Origin: Gammaproteobacteria bacterium RIFCSPHIGHO2_12_FULL_35_23
GTDB lineage: Bacteria > Pseudomonadota > Gammaproteobacteria > UBA12402
Length of the DNA stretch: 64,000 nucleotides
Direction of reading: 5' to 3'
NCBI GenBank assembly: GCA_001801465.1
Contig: MGXT01000025.1
Location: 1-64,000, forward strand
Part shown: positions 9,419 through 19,215 of the stretch, one piece after another
How positions within the stretch are numbered: the stretch's first letter is position 1
How the letters are laid out: every line of letters begins with the position of its first letter
Position numbers and translations under genes: made by a program
The notes under the pieces: model-generated
Databases searched by the model: none
Told to the model about the DNA's origin: nothing
The model's input: only the letters and a program-made list of their open reading frames with translations

Positions 9419-10663
9419 TTAATGAATAATTTTATTAGCAGATTTAACAAAATAAACAATGGTAGTGCCTTGGATCAAAATTGAAAAAGCGACGATCACA
9501 TAAGTAAATAATAAAATAGGTTGTTGAATAAGAGGATTAGGAATAGCTAAAGCCAAAGCAATAGCTAGAGCACCTCGTAGCCCTCCCCAGGTTAAAATAC
9601 TAATGGTATAAGGCGTATGCAAACGCCAAGGCTTTAATAAAATAATCGGTAAAGCAACTGTTGCAAATCTTATTAACAATACTATTGGAATCAGGCAAAA
9701 TGCTACTATTACAGATACTGAATCAAAATTAATTGCTAGCATTTCAAATCCTAAGAGTAAAAACAATATCGCATTTAATAATTCCTCAATTAACTCCCAA
9801 AAATGACGCAACTCACTTTGCTCTCTGTTAATAACTTTCTGATTAGTATTAGCAACATAAATTCCTAAAACTACCATAGCTAATGGACCTGAAATCATTA
9901 AATATTGTGCTAGCGTATAGCCTCCTAATACAGCAGCCAAAGTCAAAAGAATTTCAACTTTATGATCGTGCACTGTAGTGAGCAATTTTCTTATTAACCA
10001 ACCTAATATCAATCCATATAAAATGCCGCCCCCTGCTTCTCTTAGCAACAATCCTGTAACATTACTAAATGTAGAGGGTTCATTTAAAAAAGCTAACTTG
10101 TAAACAGTAATAAATAACACTACGCCTACTCCGTCATTAAATAATGATTCAGCAGAAACGATAGTTTTCATGTGCTTTGAAGCACCTAACTTTTTAAAAA
10201 TCGCCAAGACTGCGATCGGATCGGTAGGTGAAATAAGGCTACCAAATAGCAAACAATCTATAAAAGCAAGATGCCCACCTACTAGGTTAATAATATAATA
10301 TGTTAACAGCGCTACCAAAAACGCAGACATCACCGTACTGATAATTGTTAACAAAGTTATTTCAAGTTTCTGTTTATTAAGTTGTGACAGATCAATAGTA
10401 AGACCGCCAGCAAACAGCAAAAGTCCCAGCATAAAATTCATAACTAGTTCGCTAAAATGGGCTTCAGCTACTAGTATTTTAATTTCTTCTAGAAGACCCG
10501 GTAACTTAATACTACCCATCACTAACAGGAGAAATGAGATCAGTAAAGAAGCAGCCATAATGGCAACCGTTGCGGGTAAACGAATAAAACGATAATTAAG
10601 ATAACTGATTACAGCTGCAAAAGTGATTATCCAAGCACTGTAAGAATAAATTGTCATGGGCAT
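9419..10663 (-). CDS. CPA1-family Na+/H+ antiporter (NhaP-like)
   Basis: Cation:proton antiporter of the inner membrane with about 12 hydrophobic helices. Motifs are FAGGLTIDLSQL (about residue 80), GSLISPTDPIAVLAIFKKLG (140-160) with the family Asp, and SAESLFNDGVGVVLF (168-183) with the conserved ND pair. LTWGGLRGALAIALAL (about 350-365) is also present. Its 414 residues lack the long cytosolic tail of eukaryotic NHE. It starts 6 nt after the ABC ATPase stop and shares its operon. A role in pH or sodium homeostasis is expected from the family. Confidence 0.9.
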   Translation of the reverse strand: MPMTIYSYSAWIITFAAVISYLNYRFIRLPATVAIMAASLLISFLLLVMGSIKLPGLLEEIKILVAEAHFSELVMNFMLGLLLFAGGLTIDLSQLNKQKLEITLLTIISTVMSAFLVALLTYYIINLVGGHLAFIDCLLFGSLISPTDPIAVLAIFKKLGASKHMKTIVSAESLFNDGVGVVLFITVYKLAFLNEPSTFSNVTGLLLREAGGGILYGLILGWLIRKLLTTVHDHKVEILLTLAAVLGGYTLAQYLMISGPLAMVVLGIYVANTNQKVINREQSELRHFWELIEELLNAILFLLLGFEMLAINFDSVSVIVAFCLIPIVLLIRFATVALPIILLKPWRLHTPYTISILTWGGLRGALAIALALAIPNPLIQQPILLFTYVIVAFSILIQGTTIVYFVKSANKIIH

Positions 10664-10669
10664 CCTTTA

Positions 10670-11953
10670 TTATTCTGGATTTTCTAAGCTTAACTTTCCT
10701 GTATTATCATCATAAGCAAACAATTCTGCAAACCGCCCCCATTCAATAATAACTCGCAGAACCCGTTCTGCATCTTCATCACTAAAATAATCTTCTAGTT
10801 CAGCTAAAAAGTATTTCTTAGAAACTTTGTTATTAGAACGTTTACGTAATACATCACAAATTCTTTTTACCAAAGGAATATATTGCATCAAATGTCTTGC
10901 AAAGATTTTTTTCTGTTCAAGAATATCTGCATTGGCAAATTTCTCTCCTGCTTCAGTTAAATGGATACCACCATCCTGACTCTTTGTAAAATGTAGAATA
11001 TCTAATACTTCAGTCAATGCTAATAATTCATCTACGTCTAATTGAACGATTTCTGCTAAGTAAGAAAAATCTAGAGCGCCCTCAGCTTCCTCATACTCAA
11101 TAGTTTCCAATAAACCAATAAGCTCTGATACTTGCGCATCAGGAACTCGATAACTAAGATCAATTTTAGTTTCGGCTTCGATATCGGAACTAGAAGAAGT
11201 CATCAAAGTATAAATCTTATCTAGCAAGTTTTTAAAGGCCGGGAGCTCATCATCTCTAGGCCTGGGTAAATGAACAGGTAAATCATGTAAAATTTTACCG
11301 GGATTACTATCAAAAATTAGTATTCTATCAGCCATACTAATTGCTTCATAAATATCATGAGTGACTAATAATATGCCTTTGAGTTTAGCCCTACCCTCCT
11401 CCCATAATTCTAATAAGTCATTTCTAAGATTATCTGAGGTTAACACGTCTAATGAGGAAAAAGGCTCATCCATTAAAAGCAAATTAGGCTCTACTACTAA
11501 AGCTCTAGCAAAGCCTACGCGTTGACGCATTCCTCCGGAAAGCTCTTTTGGAAAAGCTGATTCAAAGCCGTCCAGCCCCACTATATCTATTGCCTTTAAT
11601 GCTCGCTGTCTACGCTCTTCTTTTTTAACTCCTAGTGCCTCTAAACCCAGTTCCACATTTTGTAAAACCGTTAGCCAGGGCATTAGTGCAAAACTTTGAA
11701 AGACCATAGCAATACCATGAACCGGACCATTCACTTTCTTGTTACGGTAATAAACCTCGCCAGCAGTAGGCTCAATTAAGCCTGCAATAATTCGCAGTAA
11801 AGTCGATTTACCTGAACCGGAACGGCCTAATAAAGCTACAATCTCTCCTTCGCACATTGAAAAACTCACATCTTCTAATACCAGCAGTTCCTGCTGAGGA
11901 TCATTTCTAAAGATTTTCTTTATGCTTTTTAATTCAATCAGCTTTTCTGACAT
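10670..11953 (-). CDS. ABC transporter ATPase with C-terminal AAA-associated domain (nitrate/sulfonate/taurine type)
   Basis: Residues 1-230 are a standard ABC domain: GRSGSGKST, FQSFALMPWLTVLQN, signature LSGGMRQRVGFARAL, LLLMDEPFSSLD and VTHDIYEA. Residues about 270-427 form an acidic helical extension of the AAA-associated type, found on ATPases next to fused SsuC/TauC-like permeases. It lies 37 nt downstream of the permease and 6 nt upstream of the antiporter. The extension probably regulates the transporter. No periplasmic binding protein is encoded nearby, so the substrate (an anion or small organic) cannot be assigned. Confidence 0.88.
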   Translation of the reverse strand: MSEKLIELKSIKKIFRNDPQQELLVLEDVSFSMCEGEIVALLGRSGSGKSTLLRIIAGLIEPTAGEVYYRNKKVNGPVHGIAMVFQSFALMPWLTVLQNVELGLEALGVKKEERRQRALKAIDIVGLDGFESAFPKELSGGMRQRVGFARALVVEPNLLLMDEPFSSLDVLTSDNLRNDLLELWEEGRAKLKGILLVTHDIYEAISMADRILIFDSNPGKILHDLPVHLPRPRDDELPAFKNLLDKIYTLMTSSSSDIEAETKIDLSYRVPDAQVSELIGLLETIEYEEAEGALDFSYLAEIVQLDVDELLALTEVLDILHFTKSQDGGIHLTEAGEKFANADILEQKKIFARHLMQYIPLVKRICDVLRKRSNNKVSKKYFLAELEDYFSDEDAERVLRVIIEWGRFAELFAYDDNTGKLSLENPE

Positions 11954-11990
11954 AACTACCTCTATTCTTAATTTACATTAAGAATAACCA

Positions 11991-13718
11991 TTAATATAGT
12001 TGAAATCGTTTTTGTGCCAAATTATACATAGGCTGCCAAACTAATCTATTTATAAGCAATACATATAAACACATCACACTAATCCCTAAAGCAATTTTAG
12101 GAAAATTACCTGTCGCTGTATAGGTTGCAATATAGGCACCTAATCCTGTTGCTCTTAAAGTATGTGCACCCCACGAGACTACTTCAGCCACGATACTAGC
12201 ATTCCATGCTCCACCAGCCGCTGTCATAGCACCAGTTACATAAAAAGGAAATATCCCTGGCAAAATTAACTTTCGCCACCACAACCAACCTTTAACATTA
12301 AAGTTTTTAGCGGCCAAACATAATTCTTTGGGCAAACTAGCTGCCCCAGCAATAACATTAAATAAAATATACCATTGGGTACCTAAAATCATCAGCGGTG
12401 CAGTCCAAATTTCCACATTTAGATTAAATTTTACGATCAGTATCACCACAATTGGAAACACTAAATTAGCTGGGAAAGATGCCAAAAACTGCGCTATCGG
12501 CTGAATAATTTGTGTGGCTTGTGATCTCATCCCCACCCATACCCCTACGGGTACCCAGATTAAGGAACATAAAAAAATTAAAACCACCACTCTAATAGTA
12601 GTATAAATACCTAATAGTAATACTTGTAACACTTGGCTAACTGTTAAAGAATGAAATATAAATCGTGCTAGTGCAATAATAGCTATTAAACAAAGTGTTA
12701 AAATTAAACAATAATAAAGCCAAACTGTTATTTGGGTATAACGACTTCTTGATGTTTCACGCTCTAATGCCACTATACTCTGGCCTAATCGCAAACTTGT
12801 CAATAAAACAAATAACTTAGCAAAAAAACTCCCCAAATAATGCAAGAGTCGCGTTTTATTTAATAAGAGAACCAATAAAGCTGTTGGGCGCTTTTCATTG
12901 GAAACATCCATTTTAAAACGTTCACTCCATTGGATAAGTGGTCTAAATAAAATTTGATCATACAGTAAAATGACGATTAACATGGTAATAATAGCATAAG
13001 CTACTGCTGAAAAGTGCGCTTCTTTAATAGCAACGGCGATGTAAGACCCTATACCTGGCAGAAAAATATTTTGATGGTTAACAGTAATAGCTTCGCTCGC
13101 TACCACAAAAAACCAGCTAGCAGACATCGACATCATAATATTCCAAATTAAACCTGGCATAGCAAAAGGTACTTCAATGCGCCAAAAGCGTTGCCAGGTC
13201 GATAAATGAAACATGCTTGCAGCTTCTTTTAAGTCATAAGGTAAGGTTTTTAAACTTTGATAAAATCCCAAGGTAATATTCCAAACTTGGGAAGTAAAAA
13301 TAACAAAAATAGCCGCGCATTCAGGCCCTAAAATACTGTTTGGAAATAACGCAATAAAGATTACGATAGTGATAGAAAGAAAACCTAAAATAGGTACCGA
13401 TTGTAAAATATCAATGGCTGGAATAATAAAACGCTCAGCATGTTTGTTCTTAGCAGCTAAAGCCCCCACAATAAAAGTAAACAACAGAGAAAAGAATAAG
13501 GCAATAAACATTCGCAGCACAGTTCTTAAAGCATAATAGGGCAAATAGCTTGGATTAAGATGGATAATTAAAGCCTCCCCTACATGATAGGGCGTTGCCA
13601 TTTGGGTAGCAGCAAAAGCTAACAAAGCAAAAAGTAAAATAACGATTAAAAAGGCAAGACCATCCCAAAGATTGGGACGTAAGGCATGTAGCTGATTATT
13701 GCGCCAAATTCGTAACAT
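11991..13718 (-). CDS. ABC importer permease, two fused BPD_transp domains
   Basis: A 575-residue inner-membrane protein made of two SsuC/TauC-like permease halves. The first half (about 90-255) has EAASMFHLSTWQRFWRIEVPFAMPGL and the second (about 370-560) has NVKGWLWWRKLILPGIFPF, the EAA coupling helices of each. An intervening region near 280-330 is cytosolic. A strong AAGGAGG precedes the start. With the ATPase it forms a complete membrane unit (fused dimer plus ATPase), but no solute-binding protein is seen. Confidence 0.88.
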   Translation of the reverse strand: MLRIWRNNQLHALRPNLWDGLAFLIVILLFALLAFAATQMATPYHVGEALIIHLNPSYLPYYALRTVLRMFIALFFSLLFTFIVGALAAKNKHAERFIIPAIDILQSVPILGFLSITIVIFIALFPNSILGPECAAIFVIFTSQVWNITLGFYQSLKTLPYDLKEAASMFHLSTWQRFWRIEVPFAMPGLIWNIMMSMSASWFFVVASEAITVNHQNIFLPGIGSYIAVAIKEAHFSAVAYAIITMLIVILLYDQILFRPLIQWSERFKMDVSNEKRPTALLVLLLNKTRLLHYLGSFFAKLFVLLTSLRLGQSIVALERETSRSRYTQITVWLYYCLILTLCLIAIIALARFIFHSLTVSQVLQVLLLGIYTTIRVVVLIFLCSLIWVPVGVWVGMRSQATQIIQPIAQFLASFPANLVFPIVVILIVKFNLNVEIWTAPLMILGTQWYILFNVIAGAASLPKELCLAAKNFNVKGWLWWRKLILPGIFPFYVTGAMTAAGGAWNASIVAEVVSWGAHTLRATGLGAYIATYTATGNFPKIALGISVMCLYVLLINRLVWQPMYNLAQKRFQLY

Positions 13719-13871
13719 GCTTTTCTCCTCCTTCTTAATAATAACTATATCTGTTTATTAGCAAAACAAAAAATAATTATTAGTTACTCGGAGGAAATAA
13801 AGCGTGATACATAATCTCTTCACTATCTATAGGGAATTGGTTAGTGATGCTAAAGAATTAAACAACTCTTG

Positions 13872-16058
13872 TCAAGGCGGATTATGTTTAGTTTTCAGCA
13901 ATCTTAGGCTGTTGGTAACCACTATCAAAGAAGCCCCGGTATCGGCGGCAATGGCTAACCAAAGACTGGCTAATTTTGTAAAAGCTAAAGTAATAAAAAT
14001 CGCTTTAACAATTAAAGCAAAACTGATATTTTGTTTGATAATTGTTAAAGTACGTTTTGAATGACGGATTAACCAAGGTATTTTAGTCAAATCATCTGAC
14101 ATCAAAGCAATATCCGCTGTTTCAATAGCAATATCTGCGCCGATCGCACCCATAGCTATACCAATACTAGCAGCTGCTAAGGCTGGCGCATCATTAATTC
14201 CATCACCTACCATAGCTATTTTCTTATACTTTTTTTCTAAATTGACTATTTGATTAAGTTTATCCTCAGGCAATAGCTCGGAATAAATAGCATCAAATTT
14301 ACAAAATTTACCAATCGCTTGAGCAGTTCCTTTATTATCACCTGTTAACAAAACTGTTTTAAGCCCTAAAGATTTTAATTCTTTAATTACCTCTGGACTT
14401 TCTTTTCGTATCTGATCTGCCACACTGATAAAGCCACACAATTTATTTTCTATTCCTGCTATCAAGAGCGAATGACCTTCGTCCTCTAGCTGCATAACAT
14501 AATCATGAACTTTTGATAATTCTGTCTTCTCTATAATGCGTTCGTGTAATAACCGATGGCTGCCTAACCAATAGCGTTTACCCTCAATGACACCCTCTAT
14601 ACCCTTACCTTTAATTTCTTTTACCTCTTTTGCAGCAGGAATAACTAATTGTTGCGCGAAAACCTGTTGCTTAATCGCCTTGGCAAGTGGATGATCGCTT
14701 TGCGCTTCTAAACTACCAGCAATCCTTAGCAACTCTTGATTAGTAAAATCATTAACCGCACGAATGACTTGTAATACCGGTTTACCCACTGTAATAGTGC
14801 CTGTTTTATCCAAAGCGATTAGCCGTAATGCTGCAGGCAGCTCTAAATAATTACCGCCTTTTATTAAAATCCCTGTTCTTGCCGCTGTACTTAAGCCGGC
14901 GACTATACTGACAGGCGTTGAAATAACCAATGCACAAGGACAAGCAATCACTAAGATTACGAGCCCTTCATAAATCCATTGCGACCAGCTACCTAAAGAG
15001 AACAAAGGAGGAACTATCATAATTAATACAGCGATCAGAATCATAATCGGCGTATAAATTTTGGCGAATTTTTCTACCCATTGCTCACTACGCGCTCGAT
15101 AAGCTTGAGCTTCCTCTACTTTTTTTATAATTTGAGCAAAAATAGTATGTTCTGCTGTTTTAACAACTTGGCATTCTATGACGCCCTCATCATTAAGTGT
15201 TCCTGCATAAACCAAATCTTGTTCTTTCTTAAAAACAGGTAACGACTCACCTGTGATTGGTGCTTGATTAACATGTGTAGTTCCTTTGGTTATCACAGCA
15301 TCGAGCGGGATTTTTTCTCCTGGCCTAATAATAAGTGTAGTCCCTAATTGAATTTCATCAATGGGTTTGTCTTCTATCTCACCATGGTGAATACAGACTG
15401 TATGAGCAGTATTCGGCATCGCAGAAAGTAAAGCTTGAATAGCGTTTCTTGCTCTTGCTACGCTCCAACTTTCAAGCAATAATGCTACGGAAAACAAAAA
15501 AGTGACGGTTGCAGCTTCAAACCATTTATCAATTAACATGGCACCTATCACCGCAATAAGCATCAATAAATTAATATCAGGTCGTAATCGTTTAGCAGCA
15601 AGAATAGCTTTAGGGACAATAAACCAACCACCAGAGATAGCAGCTATAGTTAAGATAATTCTGGAAAATAAAGTTAAACTGGTTTCTGCTTGGGAATGAT
15701 TCAATAAAACTGAAAAAAAACCATATTGCCAGCCATTGATAAAATAAGCTATAACAATAAACAACGCGCTACTTAAAGTAGAAACTAAGCGATAATAACG
15801 TTGCCACCAGGAAGACTTCTCAAAATTTTTTTTAATATACTCATTCCAATCAATTGCTTTCATGCCTGTTCTGGCAATTACCTTAATTAGCGCGGGTTTA
15901 TTACTCTCTACCACATTAATCGGGATTATTAATTTACCATTTAATAAATCAAATTGTAGCAGCTCGGTATTACTTACTTCTCGTTTTAAAGCAAGCTTTA
16001 GAACGGCTATTTCTTCAGCACAATCCATGCCAATTATTTTTAAAACATAATTTTCCAT
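13872..16058 (-). CDS. Heavy-metal-translocating P-type ATPase (P1B, ZntA/CadA group)
   Basis: Metal efflux ATPase of the inner membrane. Catalytic features are TGES (269-272), the transmembrane CPC in IACPCAL (373-375), the phosphorylation site DKTGT (417-421), SDHPLAKAI and GDGINDAPALAAA. The 728-residue length fits the group. The N-terminal metal-binding domain has GMDCAEE (about residues 10-16) with a single Cys instead of CxxC; such GMDCAEE forms occur in this group and may affect metal delivery. CPC points to Zn/Cd/Pb or Cu, and the overall type favours Zn/Cd. It starts 8 nt after ubiB, so it is probably transcribed with ubiE-ubiJ-ubiB. Confidence 0.92.
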   Translation of the reverse strand: MENYVLKIIGMDCAEEIAVLKLALKREVSNTELLQFDLLNGKLIIPINVVESNKPALIKVIARTGMKAIDWNEYIKKNFEKSSWWQRYYRLVSTLSSALFIVIAYFINGWQYGFFSVLLNHSQAETSLTLFSRIILTIAAISGGWFIVPKAILAAKRLRPDINLLMLIAVIGAMLIDKWFEAATVTFLFSVALLLESWSVARARNAIQALLSAMPNTAHTVCIHHGEIEDKPIDEIQLGTTLIIRPGEKIPLDAVITKGTTHVNQAPITGESLPVFKKEQDLVYAGTLNDEGVIECQVVKTAEHTIFAQIIKKVEEAQAYRARSEQWVEKFAKIYTPIMILIAVLIMIVPPLFSLGSWSQWIYEGLVILVIACPCALVISTPVSIVAGLSTAARTGILIKGGNYLELPAALRLIALDKTGTITVGKPVLQVIRAVNDFTNQELLRIAGSLEAQSDHPLAKAIKQQVFAQQLVIPAAKEVKEIKGKGIEGVIEGKRYWLGSHRLLHERIIEKTELSKVHDYVMQLEDEGHSLLIAGIENKLCGFISVADQIRKESPEVIKELKSLGLKTVLLTGDNKGTAQAIGKFCKFDAIYSELLPEDKLNQIVNLEKKYKKIAMVGDGINDAPALAAASIGIAMGAIGADIAIETADIALMSDDLTKIPWLIRHSKRTLTIIKQNISFALIVKAIFITLAFTKLASLWLAIAADTGASLIVVTNSLRLLKTKHNPP

Positions 16059-16066
16059 GAATAATC

Positions 16067-17698
16067 CTAATGAAATAGTTTTTTAATTAAACTAGCTCCC
16101 ACTAATACCAAGCCTAAGCCAAATAATCCCCAGGAAATTGCTGGGAAAGTACGTATTGGCATCACTGATAAAAAAGCTCCTATTAGCAAACCAAACCCTA
16201 AGCCTAATACTATATTATAAAAAGCAGCGTGCTTTTTTACTTTTGGCACAGCAATATGAATTGAATTAACATTGCTTTCTTTAATAGATAATAAAGTCTC
16301 ATAAATTAAATCTGGCATTTGTGGCAATTTTTCTATCCAAGCAGGTGCGCTTTGCTTAATTTTTTTAAACAGTGCTTTAGGTCCCATTTGTTCTCGCAAC
16401 CAACGTTCTAAATAAGGCCTAACAGTCTGCCAAAGATCTAATTCTGGATACAAATTTCTTGCTAAACTTTCAATATGAAACAAGGTTTTTTGTAATAAGA
16501 TTAATTGTGGTTGAATATTAAAATTAAAATTTCTAGCTATTTTAAACAAGTTTAAAATCACTTGGCCCATTGAAATATCTTTCAGTGGCTTTTGAAATAA
16601 AGGCTCAGAGACCGTGCGAATAGCTGCTTCAAAATCATCAACTCTAACATTTGAATCCACCCAACCCGACTCAACATGTAACAAAGCAACTTGTCTATAG
16701 TCACCTTTAAAAAAAGCTAACAAGTTTTTAGCAATATAGCGCCTATCACTATCTTGCAAACTTCCTACAATACCAAAATCTACAGCTATATATTGTTGTT
16801 TGTTTTCACGGCTAACAAAAAAATTGCCGGGATGCATGTCTGCATGAAAGAAATTATGCTCAAAAACTTGCGTGAAAAATATTTCTAAGCCTGTTTCAGC
16901 CAATAATTTCAAATTAGTTCCTTGTCGAACTAACTCTTCTTGGTCACTGATAGGGACACCATGGATTCTTTCCATTACCATGACATTTGTTTTACAATAA
17001 TCCCAGTACACTTCTGGAATGTATAATTTATTAGAGTTTAAAAAGTTACGTCTTAATAGTGAGGCATTGGCAGCCTCACGAAGTAAGTCTAACTCGGCAT
17101 AAAGACTCAACTCAAACTCTTCTACCACTTCTTTAGCCCTTAAATGTTTCCCTTGTGGCAAAAAGTAATGAGCTAAATTAGCAACTATCTTTAAAATTTC
17201 TATATCGTTTTGGATTTTTTTTCTGACTTTAGGTCGCAGTACTTTTACCACCACTTCCTCACCTGACAATAAGGTTGCACTATGAACTTGGGCTATAGAG
17301 GCCGAGGCTAATGCTCGATCAGAAAATGAAGCAAAAAATTGATTTAAAGGCCCCTTCAAGCTTTCCTCTATAATTTGCTTGGCTAGCGCTGAAGAAAAAG
17401 GTTTAACATTATCTTGTAGTTTACTTAATTCATCAGCTATATCAGCTGATAATAAGTCTCGTCTGGCTGAAAGCAGTTGGCCAAATTTAATAAAGATAGG
17501 GCCTAATGTTTCTAAAGCACAGCAAAGCCTTTGTCCTCGAGACAGACGCTTTGCTGAAATATAATACATAGGATTAAAGTAACTAATAAAACGAAAAGGA
17601 TAAAAAAAGGAAGAATACAATATCAACTCATCAATACGAAATCTTGCTAAAATGAAAGCAATATATATTAATCTGATGGGTACTCTTATAAGCTTCAT
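16067..17698 (-). CDS. ubiB: UbiB, ABC1-family atypical kinase/ATPase for ubiquinone synthesis
   Basis: Membrane-associated protein-kinase-like ATPase needed for ubiquinone production. The KxGQ-type motif FIKFGQLLSARRDLLSADIADEL, the Ala-rich SASIAQVHSA loop, VVVKVLRP, HADMHPGNF (catalytic loop) and VDFGIVGSL (DFG) follow the ABC1 order. Two C-terminal membrane helices (about 500-540) complete the UbiB plan. Its 543 residues are typical. The start overlaps the ubiJ stop (ATGA-type, 4 nt). Confidence 0.95.
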   Translation of the reverse strand: MKLIRVPIRLIYIAFILARFRIDELILYSSFFYPFRFISYFNPMYYISAKRLSRGQRLCCALETLGPIFIKFGQLLSARRDLLSADIADELSKLQDNVKPFSSALAKQIIEESLKGPLNQFFASFSDRALASASIAQVHSATLLSGEEVVVKVLRPKVRKKIQNDIEILKIVANLAHYFLPQGKHLRAKEVVEEFELSLYAELDLLREAANASLLRRNFLNSNKLYIPEVYWDYCKTNVMVMERIHGVPISDQEELVRQGTNLKLLAETGLEIFFTQVFEHNFFHADMHPGNFFVSRENKQQYIAVDFGIVGSLQDSDRRYIAKNLLAFFKGDYRQVALLHVESGWVDSNVRVDDFEAAIRTVSEPLFQKPLKDISMGQVILNLFKIARNFNFNIQPQLILLQKTLFHIESLARNLYPELDLWQTVRPYLERWLREQMGPKALFKKIKQSAPAWIEKLPQMPDLIYETLLSIKESNVNSIHIAVPKVKKHAAFYNIVLGLGFGLLIGAFLSVMPIRTFPAISWGLFGLGLVLVGASLIKKLFH

Positions 17699-18321
17699 TT
17701 CTGACTACCTGTTGCTCCATGCTTTTTTTCTAATCGCTTTATTTTCATCTCCAAAAGATCAGTTTCACTGCGTAAAGCATCTACTTCTTTAAAAAATTCT
17801 TCCGCCCTATATTTAGAAGGTAAAATATTTTTTTCTTCTTGAATGTATTCAACGATATTATTACTAAGATTAGTAGCAAAATTTTTTAATCGCTCAATAT
17901 TATTATCAACAAATCTTTTCGATTCATTGGCAACAATATCTCCGACAATCAACGATAAATAATAATCCCAATCAATATCCACCTCATTAAAAAGCTTTTT
18001 AATTTGCTGAGCTAAAATGACATCGCCCTTAATTTCTACCTCTGCAGAAAATAAAACTGCTTCCGCTTGCTTTTTAGTAAATAATTGCAACAAACTAAAA
18101 GGAGGTGCTGTAATCATTAAATCAGGTTGTTCATTAAGAGTTGATTGTAAAAATATTTTTTCTTTAGTAAATATAAAATAAAAACGAAAAGCTAACCCTT
18201 TTATTTCTAAACCTAGCGTTTTACCATTTAACTGTTCTAAGCTTTGCTGATAATTACTATGTGCTTTAAGATAAGCATTAATTGCCTGCTCAAGCATAGC
18301 TAAGACAACCACTGATTGCAT
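17695..18321 (-). CDS. ubiJ: UbiJ, SCP2-domain accessory factor of ubiquinone biosynthesis
   Basis: Lipid-binding SCP2-domain protein that in enterics organises the soluble Ubi complex with UbiK. The 208-residue protein has an N-terminal SCP2-like half (LEQAINAYLKA..., about 5-115) and a C-terminal coiled coil (about 175-205). The usual position between ubiE and ubiB supports the call more than sequence motifs do, because UbiJ is poorly conserved. Confidence 0.85.
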   Translation of the reverse strand: MQSVVVLAMLEQAINAYLKAHSNYQQSLEQLNGKTLGLEIKGLAFRFYFIFTKEKIFLQSTLNEQPDLMITAPPFSLLQLFTKKQAEAVLFSAEVEIKGDVILAQQIKKLFNEVDIDWDYYLSLIVGDIVANESKRFVDNNIERLKNFATNLSNNIVEYIQEEKNILPSKYRAEEFFKEVDALRSETDLLEMKIKRLEKKHGATGSQK

Positions 18322-18360
18322 AATTTTATCTCTTTAACTCTCTAATTAACAAAGTTATTT

Positions 18361-19113
18361 TTAATTCTCTCTAGTTTTAATACCTTGGTGAAGAGCCACT
18401 ACTCCCCCAGAAAGATTTTTATACGTTACCGCTTTAAATCCTGCCTCTAGCATCATTGTTTTCAGGGTTTCTTGATCAGGCTGCATTTTAATTGATTCAA
18501 CTAAATATTGATAACTAGCCTCATCACCAGTCACCAAACGTCCTATTTTAGGAATAACATTAAAAGAGTAGAGATCATAAATTTTCTGAAATAGAGGAAC
18601 GGTAAGCTTTGAAAATTCCAATATTAATAATCGCCCACCAGGTTTTAATACTCGCTCTATGGATTGCAACGCTAGGGCTTTATTTGTCACATTCCGTAGT
18701 CCAAAAGCCATCGTGACACAATCAAAGTAATTGTCAGGAAAGGCTAGATTTTGCGCATCGGCTTGCACATAATAAACATTTCCCACTCGACCCTGGCTCA
18801 CTAACTTTTCACGACCCGCTAATAACATTTTATGATTAATATCTGCTACTATTACCTCACCTTGCCCACCTACTCGTGCAGCAAACTGTTTGGCTAAATC
18901 ACCTGTACCTCCCGCTAGATCTAATATTCTATCACTAGGCTTAACACCAGCCTGATCAATTGTAATTCGCTTCCAGATTCTATGAATCCCTAAGGACATC
19001 AGATCATTCATGATGTCATAGTTATTGGCAACACTATCAAAGACCCCTCTAACTAAGCTTGCTTTCTCTTGAATATTTATTTTTTTAAAGCCAAAATCAG
19101 TTTTATTCGTCAA
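18361..19113 (-). CDS. ubiE: UbiE, ubiquinone/menaquinone C-methyltransferase
   Basis: SAM-dependent C-methylation of the quinone ring. Family signatures are [26 protein letters not shown] (the region near residue 25-50), SAM motif [15 protein letters not shown], and [11 protein letters not shown] followed by [14 protein letters not shown]. Length is 250 residues. It is the first gene of the ubiE-ubiJ-ubiB (and metal ATPase) run and is divergent from a small membrane protein gene across about 100 bp. Confidence 0.96.
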   Translation of the reverse strand: MTNKTDFGFKKINIQEKASLVRGVFDSVANNYDIMNDLMSLGIHRIWKRITIDQAGVKPSDRILDLAGGTGDLAKQFAARVGGQGEVIVADINHKMLLAGREKLVSQGRVGNVYYVQADAQNLAFPDNYFDCVTMAFGLRNVTNKALALQSIERVLKPGGRLLILEFSKLTVPLFQKIYDLYSFNVIPKIGRLVTGDEASYQYLVESIKMQPDQETLKTMMLEAGFKAVTYKNLSGGVVALHQGIKTREN

Positions 19114-19165
19114 CTTTTATACCTCAAATTCAATGGTAAAGTATCATATCATATTGTATAACCAC

Positions 19166-19195
19166 TTGTCTTATCTATTAATTTTTAGGTAGAAT
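19166..19195 (+). promoter_or_regulatory. Probable sigma70 promoter for the small membrane protein gene
   Basis: TTGTCT (19166-19171) and TAGAAT (19190-19195, 5/6 to consensus) are separated by 18 nt. The start would be near 19202, giving a leader of about 14 nt that includes AAGGA ahead of the ATG at 19216. Confidence 0.4.
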
Positions 19196-19215
19196 TACTA
19201 TAAAAAGGAATCCTT

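Noticed and set aside
13804..14064. A plus-strand frame of 86 codons with GGAGG ahead of a GTG, overlapping the end of the metal ATPase gene
   Set aside because: Most of it is antisense to conserved ATPase sequence and the product resembles no family. The good ribosome site is probably chance.
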